Origin: Paludibacter sp.
GTDB lineage: Bacteria > Bacteroidota > Bacteroidia > Bacteroidales > Paludibacteraceae
Length of the DNA: 35,755 nt
Direction of reading: 5' to 3'
Assembly (NCBI GenBank): GCA_029973975.1
Contig: JARKQF010000276.1
Coordinates: 1 to 35,755, forward strand
Part shown: in pieces, positions 32,202 to 35,755 of the stretch
How the letters are laid out: each line of letters begins with the position of its first letter
Numbering within the stretch: position 1 is the first letter of the stretch
Position numbers and translations under genes: made by a program
Notes under the pieces: model-generated
Databases searched by the model: none
What the model was told of the DNA's origin: nothing
The model's input: only the letters and a program-made list of their open reading frames with translations

Positions 32202-32267
32202 TGTTACTTTGTCGTTTTATGTTACTATTTTGTTACTCAAAGATTGTTTTGTACCCGATTTGTTACT
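32202..32267 (+). promoter_or_regulatory. array of TGTTACT repeats upstream of the integrase gene
   Basis: TGTTACT occurs at 32202, 32220, 32231 and 32261, and the related TGTACCC at 32250 (also at 32090). Start-to-start distances are 18, 11, 19 and 11 bp. The array ends 36 bp before the integrase start. It may be the arm-type binding region of the recombinase, its excisionase site, or an operator of the int promoter. The left attachment site is expected in or just left of it; without the right end it cannot be placed. Confidence 0.5.
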
Positions 32268-32302
32268 ACATTTGCAAACATAAACAAACATAAGCAAATA
32301 AC

Positions 32303-33454
32303 ATGAGTACACAACCCCGTAAAACCAACCCCCGAAAAGGTACTAAAAAGAACAATGTTGTTTTGAGGGAGAAAGCCCTTAGTAATGGTAATATAAGCCT
32401 GTATTTGGATATATATCGGGACGGGGTAAGGACTTATGAATTTTTGAAGTTGTATGTTTCCGTAAAAGCCCGGACAATAATTGAAAGGGAGAAAAACAGG
32501 GAAACATTAGAGTTGGCCGAAAAAATACGAACCCAGCGGGAAAGTGAACTCAATCATTTGGCTTTTGGCCAGCTTGCCCCAAATGCTAAAAAATTAAACC
32601 TGATAGATTTCTTTGAAGCGTATTACGACAAATACACAAAGAAAGATATACGAATGATCAGGGGGGCGATTGACCGTTTTAATGATTTCCTTAAAGAAGA
32701 TTACCCACAGTTTAAAGGTAATGTTAAACCTGATCAGTTGACAAAAGAAATGATTACTCACTTTGTACAGTATTTAGAAAGTAGGAGTAAGGGCGAAGGA
32801 GCCCGGGGGTATTTCCAGCGTTTCAAAAAAATGATTGCAAATGCAGAGGAAAAGGGTTTGTTCCTGAAAAATCCCTGTAAAGGTATTGTTTGTAAGGTTG
32901 ATGATAGTGCTCTTACAAAGGATATTTTAAGCGTTGAAGAAATGCAAAAGATAATTTCCACCAGGTACCTTGGCCAAAACCCTGAAATTAGAAGAGCTTT
33001 TATTTTTACGCTTTATACAGGTATCAGGTTTTGCGATATTGTAAGCCTGAAATATAGTGATGTGGATTACTCAAATATGATATTAAAATTCAACCAGGCC
33101 AAAACCCAGGGGAAAAGTGCAAACAGTTGGGTGATGATACCACTGAATGAAAACTTAATTTCTTTGATAGGAGAAAAACCGGAAAAAGACGATCTTATTT
33201 TTAAATTGCCCAGCCACACAATGTGTTTGAAAGCGTTGAGGCGTTGGGTTGCCCGGGCGGGAGTTGACAAACATATCACATGGCATTGTGGCCGCCACAG
33301 TTTTGCGGTGAATATATTGAACAATGGGGCGAACATTAAAACGGTTGCCAGCTTACTGGGTCATTCCGGTCTGAAACATACTGAAAAATATACCCGGGCG
33401 GTTGACAGTCTCAAAGAACAAGCGATAAATAGTTTACCAATATTTGAAATTTAA
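32303..33454 (+). CDS. tyrosine recombinase/integrase of an integrative element
   Basis: 383 aa, Bacteroidota element-type integrase. An N-terminal arm-binding domain (ISLYLDIYRDGVRTYEFLKL, about 31-50) is followed by a SAM-like core-binding domain (about 98-190) and the catalytic domain. Catalytic residues are visible: R242 (LYTGIRFCDI), H328 and R331 (WHCGRHSF), H354 (LLGHSG) and the nucleophile Y363 (HTEKYTR); the beta-hairpin Lys is probably in QAKTQGK. The enzyme appears intact. It is the first gene of the element and points into it. Confidence 0.95.
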   Translation: MSTQPRKTNPRKGTKKNNVVLREKALSNGNISLYLDIYRDGVRTYEFLKLYVSVKARTIIEREKNRETLELAEKIRTQRESELNHLAFGQLAPNAKKLNLIDFFEAYYDKYTKKDIRMIRGAIDRFNDFLKEDYPQFKGNVKPDQLTKEMITHFVQYLESRSKGEGARGYFQRFKKMIANAEEKGLFLKNPCKGIVCKVDDSALTKDILSVEEMQKIISTRYLGQNPEIRRAFIFTLYTGIRFCDIVSLKYSDVDYSNMILKFNQAKTQGKSANSWVMIPLNENLISLIGEKPEKDDLIFKLPSHTMCLKALRRWVARAGVDKHITWHCGRHSFAVNILNNGANIKTVASLLGHSGLKHTEKYTRAVDSLKEQAINSLPIFEI

Positions 33455-33465
33455 AAACTCAGAAA

Positions 33466-34119
33466 ATGAAAATTAACACAGAAAATTATGATGCTGAGCT
33501 TGAAATAATTTATAAAGCGATTAATGATCTAAAAACCCTGGATGAATTAAAGTCATTATTCAATACAATTGTAAGTGACTTAGAAAGTGATGAAACAATA
33601 ATAGGGCTTATAAGATCCATTCAAAATAACTTGCTTAAGGAGCAAGGTTTGAATATTTGGGGAAGAGGTAATGGAAATTTAGGAGCATTTTTATCTTTTC
33701 TTAAAATCAGACAACACGAGATTCAACTTAAGAGAAAAAAGCAATTTTCCAATAACAAAAACCAACTAAAAACGAACCTAACAGACCCCCAGCGGGGCAA
33801 ACTGTTTGACTTATTAGTTAAGAATGGATTTATAACCGACAAAGACAGAGATGGCTTTATTTGGGCGTTTGGAGGCGTAAATGACAAATTCACAAGTTAC
33901 TCAACTGAATGGCTAAAGGCGAAAAACTTAGCTGTTTATTTAATTGACAAACTTTGTTATGACCCGACAAACTCTATACACTATTGGGCAATTGGCACCC
34001 GCATATTTGGTATTAAGAAAATGGCGCAAATTAAACAAGGGTATTTTTCAATAAACCAAACAAGTAAACCCAAAGGGTTTAACTTGATTGACACAATAAT
34101 TTCAGAGGCACAAAAATAA
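33466..34119 (+). CDS. unknown protein of the integrative element
   Basis: 217 aa, 11 bp after the integrase and probably in its operon. Mostly helical and basic in the middle (SFLKIRQHEIQLKRKKQF). The C-terminal half reads TDPQRGKLFDLLVKNGFITD, then WAFGGVND and WLKAKNLAVYLIDKL, a layout found in accessory proteins beside integrases in this phylum. I cannot assign a function. A terminator follows at 34150-34178. Confidence 0.65.
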   Translation: MKINTENYDAELEIIYKAINDLKTLDELKSLFNTIVSDLESDETIIGLIRSIQNNLLKEQGLNIWGRGNGNLGAFLSFLKIRQHEIQLKRKKQFSNNKNQLKTNLTDPQRGKLFDLLVKNGFITDKDRDGFIWAFGGVNDKFTSYSTEWLKAKNLAVYLIDKLCYDPTNSIHYWAIGTRIFGIKKMAQIKQGYFSINQTSKPKGFNLIDTIISEAQK

Positions 34120-34149
34120 AGTTTGTTTAACTTTCACTTTTTACACAAA

Positions 34150-34178
34150 GGGAGCTATTTGTATAGCCCCCTTTTTTT
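34150..34178 (+). terminator. intrinsic terminator after the second element gene
   Basis: GGGAGCTAT (34150-34158) pairs with ATAGCCCCC (34163-34171) with one mismatch and is followed by seven T. It separates the integrase unit from the next operon. Confidence 0.8.
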
Positions 34179-34363
34179 ATCTCTTAAAATAATTTTTCTT
34201 TATTTTTCACCAGCCCCCGAAATCTTTTACACCCTTTTACAGTAAAACAGTGTATATTCTTTTGCTTTTCTTATTGCCTTTTCTTTGCAAATGTAATTAC
34301 AAAACTAACCAGCAATGGGAGTGCACGCCCGGAGCTTATTTATTGACTTGTAATATAAATATA

Positions 34364-34606
34364 ATGGAAACGAAAAAAGTATTGACATTTGAAGAGGCAG
34401 CAAACTACATGGGCATGAGCAAAAGTTGTTTATATAAATTGACCTCTCAAAAAATTGTGCCTCACTACAAACCCACTGGAAAGATGATTTTTTTCGATAA
34501 GGATGAACTCGAAATATTTCTTTTAAGCGTAAGGATAAAGCCTCAATCAGAAATTGAAGAGGCAGCCAGCACTTATGTGGTAACCGGTAAACATAAAAAA
34601 TCATAA
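34364..34606 (+). CDS. excisionase-like helix-turn-helix protein
   Basis: 80 aa from the start METKKVLTFEEAANY (34364). An in-frame ATG at 34250 would add a hydrophobic, Cys-rich stretch that does not fit this family, so it is rejected. The protein is a MerR/Xis-type winged helix (HTH_17): LTFEEAANYMGMSKSCLYKL, then KIVPHYKPTGKMIFFDKDEL. Such proteins act as excision factors or local regulators in Bacteroidota integrative elements. The next gene starts 2 bp later. Confidence 0.85.
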   Translation: METKKVLTFEEAANYMGMSKSCLYKLTSQKIVPHYKPTGKMIFFDKDELEIFLLSVRIKPQSEIEEAASTYVVTGKHKKS

Positions 34607-34608
34607 GT

Positions 34609-35085
34609 ATGGAAACAATGAACACAAGCCAAGAGGCGCTGCTAACTGAAATTTGTCAAGATGTAACAGCTCAAACTTTTAGTAGGATTGCAAGTGTATT
34701 TGCTGAAGAGATATTCATAATAAATTCTGATATGTACTCACTACATTTAGCTTGGTCAACAAAGAAGGATGAAGATTATTTTTTTCCATTCGATAATTCA
34801 GAAAAGAAAAGTGTGAAACTGATTATTTTATCTACCATTACCCTTGATGCATTTTTTTTAGGTGATTTGGAGCGGAAAGTAAAACAATATATTTGGTGGG
34901 ATGGTTCAATTAATCGTCCTTCTTTCCAGGAACAACAACGCACAACTATAAGATACATCAATAAGTTTCGGTATGCCGTATTATATGTGATTGTTCCCTC
35001 TGCCGAATTCGAATGGTGGAAGAGATTTCAAATCAGGTATCCTGAAATTAATATCGTTCCGTTAATAACATTAAATTGTAGATAA
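34609..35085 (+). CDS. unknown protein of the integrative element
   Basis: 158 aa, between the excisionase-like gene and the primase-like gene with gaps of 2 bp and 1 bp, so clearly one operon. It is rich in aromatic residues (YIWWDGSINRPSFQEQ, EFEWWKRFQIRYPEINIVP) and has a hydrophobic central strand or helix (SVKLIILSTITLDAFFLG), but no signal peptide. I do not recognise it. The second Met (residue 4) is an alternative start. Confidence 0.62.
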   Translation: METMNTSQEALLTEICQDVTAQTFSRIASVFAEEIFIINSDMYSLHLAWSTKKDEDYFFPFDNSEKKSVKLIILSTITLDAFFLGDLERKVKQYIWWDGSINRPSFQEQQRTTIRYINKFRYAVLYVIVPSAEFEWWKRFQIRYPEINIVPLITLNCR

Positions 35086-35086
35086 T

Positions 35087-35755
35087 ATGAAACCAACCTG
35101 TAAATTTAGTTTCTTTCAGGGTGGAATAAATCAAATTACCCCCCTCAATGCTATTGGTGTAAAAGAACTACATCATATGATAATCTCAGATAAATATAAA
35201 AAGGAAATCGAAGCCTATCGAAAAACCGGGGATGAAAAGTATAAAAAGAGCCTGGATTATATTTGTCCAAGTGGAATATTTTCAAAAAGAAGCAATGTGA
35301 ATTTAATATCGCATAGTGGATTAATTTCTATTGATATTGATTCTCTTGAAAGTAATGATCGAGCGGAAGAACTAAAAATGATGCTTGAATACGTCGAAAT
35401 AGAACCATGTTTAATATTTGTTTCACCCAGTGGAAAGGGATTGAAGGTTCTGTTTTTTATTGATTTAGATTCAGGGGAACACAAAAAATATTTTAAAGCC
35501 CTAACAATTTTTTTTAAAAATGTTTTGGAGATCGAGATTGATCAAAAATGCGGTGAAATAAGTAGAGCAGCTTTTCTTTCCTTTGATCCTAATGCATATA
35601 TTAATTTAAATGCAATGGCCCTGAATGAAGATTTTTTGAACATTTATCCCGGCGATATAGATCCAATTAAAATTACGAGTACATCAATGAAAAATAATTT
35701 GGATTTATGTAACAATGATGATGAGGCTATTCGGGTAATGACACTAGCCCTTGAA
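35087..35755 (+). CDS. BT4734/VirE-N-type primase-like protein, cut by the window end
   Basis: Open for 223 codons with no stop to the last base, so 3'-incomplete. Start MKPTCKFSFFQGGINQITPL. Features of the BT4734-like N-terminal domain (related to archaeo-eukaryotic primases) are LISHSGLISIDIDSLES (D-x-D metal site), IFVSPSGKGLKVLFFID and ISRAAFLSFDPNAYIN. In Bacteroidota elements this domain is usually followed by a VirE-type P-loop helicase domain, which would lie beyond the window. The protein probably replicates or processes the excised element. It is the strongest sign that a full element extends rightward. Confidence 0.85.
   Translation, partial: MKPTCKFSFFQGGINQITPLNAIGVKELHHMIISDKYKKEIEAYRKTGDEKYKKSLDYICPSGIFSKRSNVNLISHSGLISIDIDSLESNDRAEELKMMLEYVEIEPCLIFVSPSGKGLKVLFFIDLDSGEHKKYFKALTIFFKNVLEIEIDQKCGEISRAAFLSFDPNAYINLNAMALNEDFLNIYPGDIDPIKITSTSMKNNLDLCNNDDEAIRVMTLALE

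Noticed and set aside
32087-32302. tRNA gene as integration target of the element.
   Set aside because: No cloverleaf or T-loop consensus (GGTTCGANNCC) could be found in this gap.
34250-34363. N-terminal extension of the excisionase-like HTH protein.
   Set aside because: Hydrophobic, Cys-rich segment unlike the family; the HTH domain starts right after the ATG at 34364.

Overview
The window reads as a chromosomal segment of an anaerobic member of the Bacteroidota, most likely order Bacteroidales. The evidence is the type IX secretion genes porW and porX, a Bacteroidota-type N-succinylornithine carbamoyltransferase, a periplasmic glutaminyl cyclase together with several signal peptides cleaved just before Gln, promoters of the Bacteroidota form TTTG-N(17-23)-TAnnTTTG, and a Bacteroidota integrative element with a BT4734/VirE-type primase gene. 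No species can be named from the sequence alone.

Layout. 106-3806 (minus): etfB-etfA-acyl-CoA dehydrogenase operon with a good promoter that carries an inverted repeat. 3807-4402: gene-free, with a dispersed repeat and a perfect hairpin. 4403-5374: lipoprotein glutaminyl cyclase. 5384-8054: proB and proA, preceded and separated by members of a palindromic repeat family. 8274-9924: RRM RNA-binding protein, CPBP membrane protease and a small membrane-anchored protein. 10154-14532: porW and porX, overlapping by 4 bp. 14642-19122: arginine genes (argF', argB, argE-like) mixed with apt and a secreted esterase. 19225-21714: ruvB-cysS, closed by a strong terminator. 21786-24353: an ORF6N-protein remnant, rbfA, a LolC/E-type permease and a lipoprotein. 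24270-25738 and 26237-27999 (both minus): two separate ECF sigma factor operons, each with membrane or envelope partners. 28251-28490: CDGSH iron-sulfur protein. 28706-31095: orphan LuxR-type response regulator followed by a lipoprotein related to the cholesterol-dependent cytolysins. 31398-31994: outer membrane beta-barrel protein. From about 32200 to the right edge: the left end of an integrative element (tyrosine recombinase, two unknown proteins, an excisionase-like HTH protein and a primase-like protein cut by the window end).

How it works together. Proline and arginine synthesis share glutamate as precursor, and their genes sit close together here; Pro90 in the carbamoyltransferase argues for succinylated rather than acetylated intermediates. 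PorX (regulator and oligoadenylate phosphodiesterase) and PorW (secretion machinery lipoprotein) are likely translationally coupled. The glutaminyl cyclase would cap the N-terminal Gln of exported proteins, of which at least four are encoded in the window.

The most novel-looking unit is 28706-31095. A cytolysin with recognisable CDC domains 1-3 has an unrecognised C-terminal domain without the cholesterol-binding undecapeptide. It is preceded by three regularly spaced AGGGTTnnnCCT sites that end at the -33 position of its promoter, directly after an orphan response regulator gene. No rRNA, tRNA or CRISPR array was seen.
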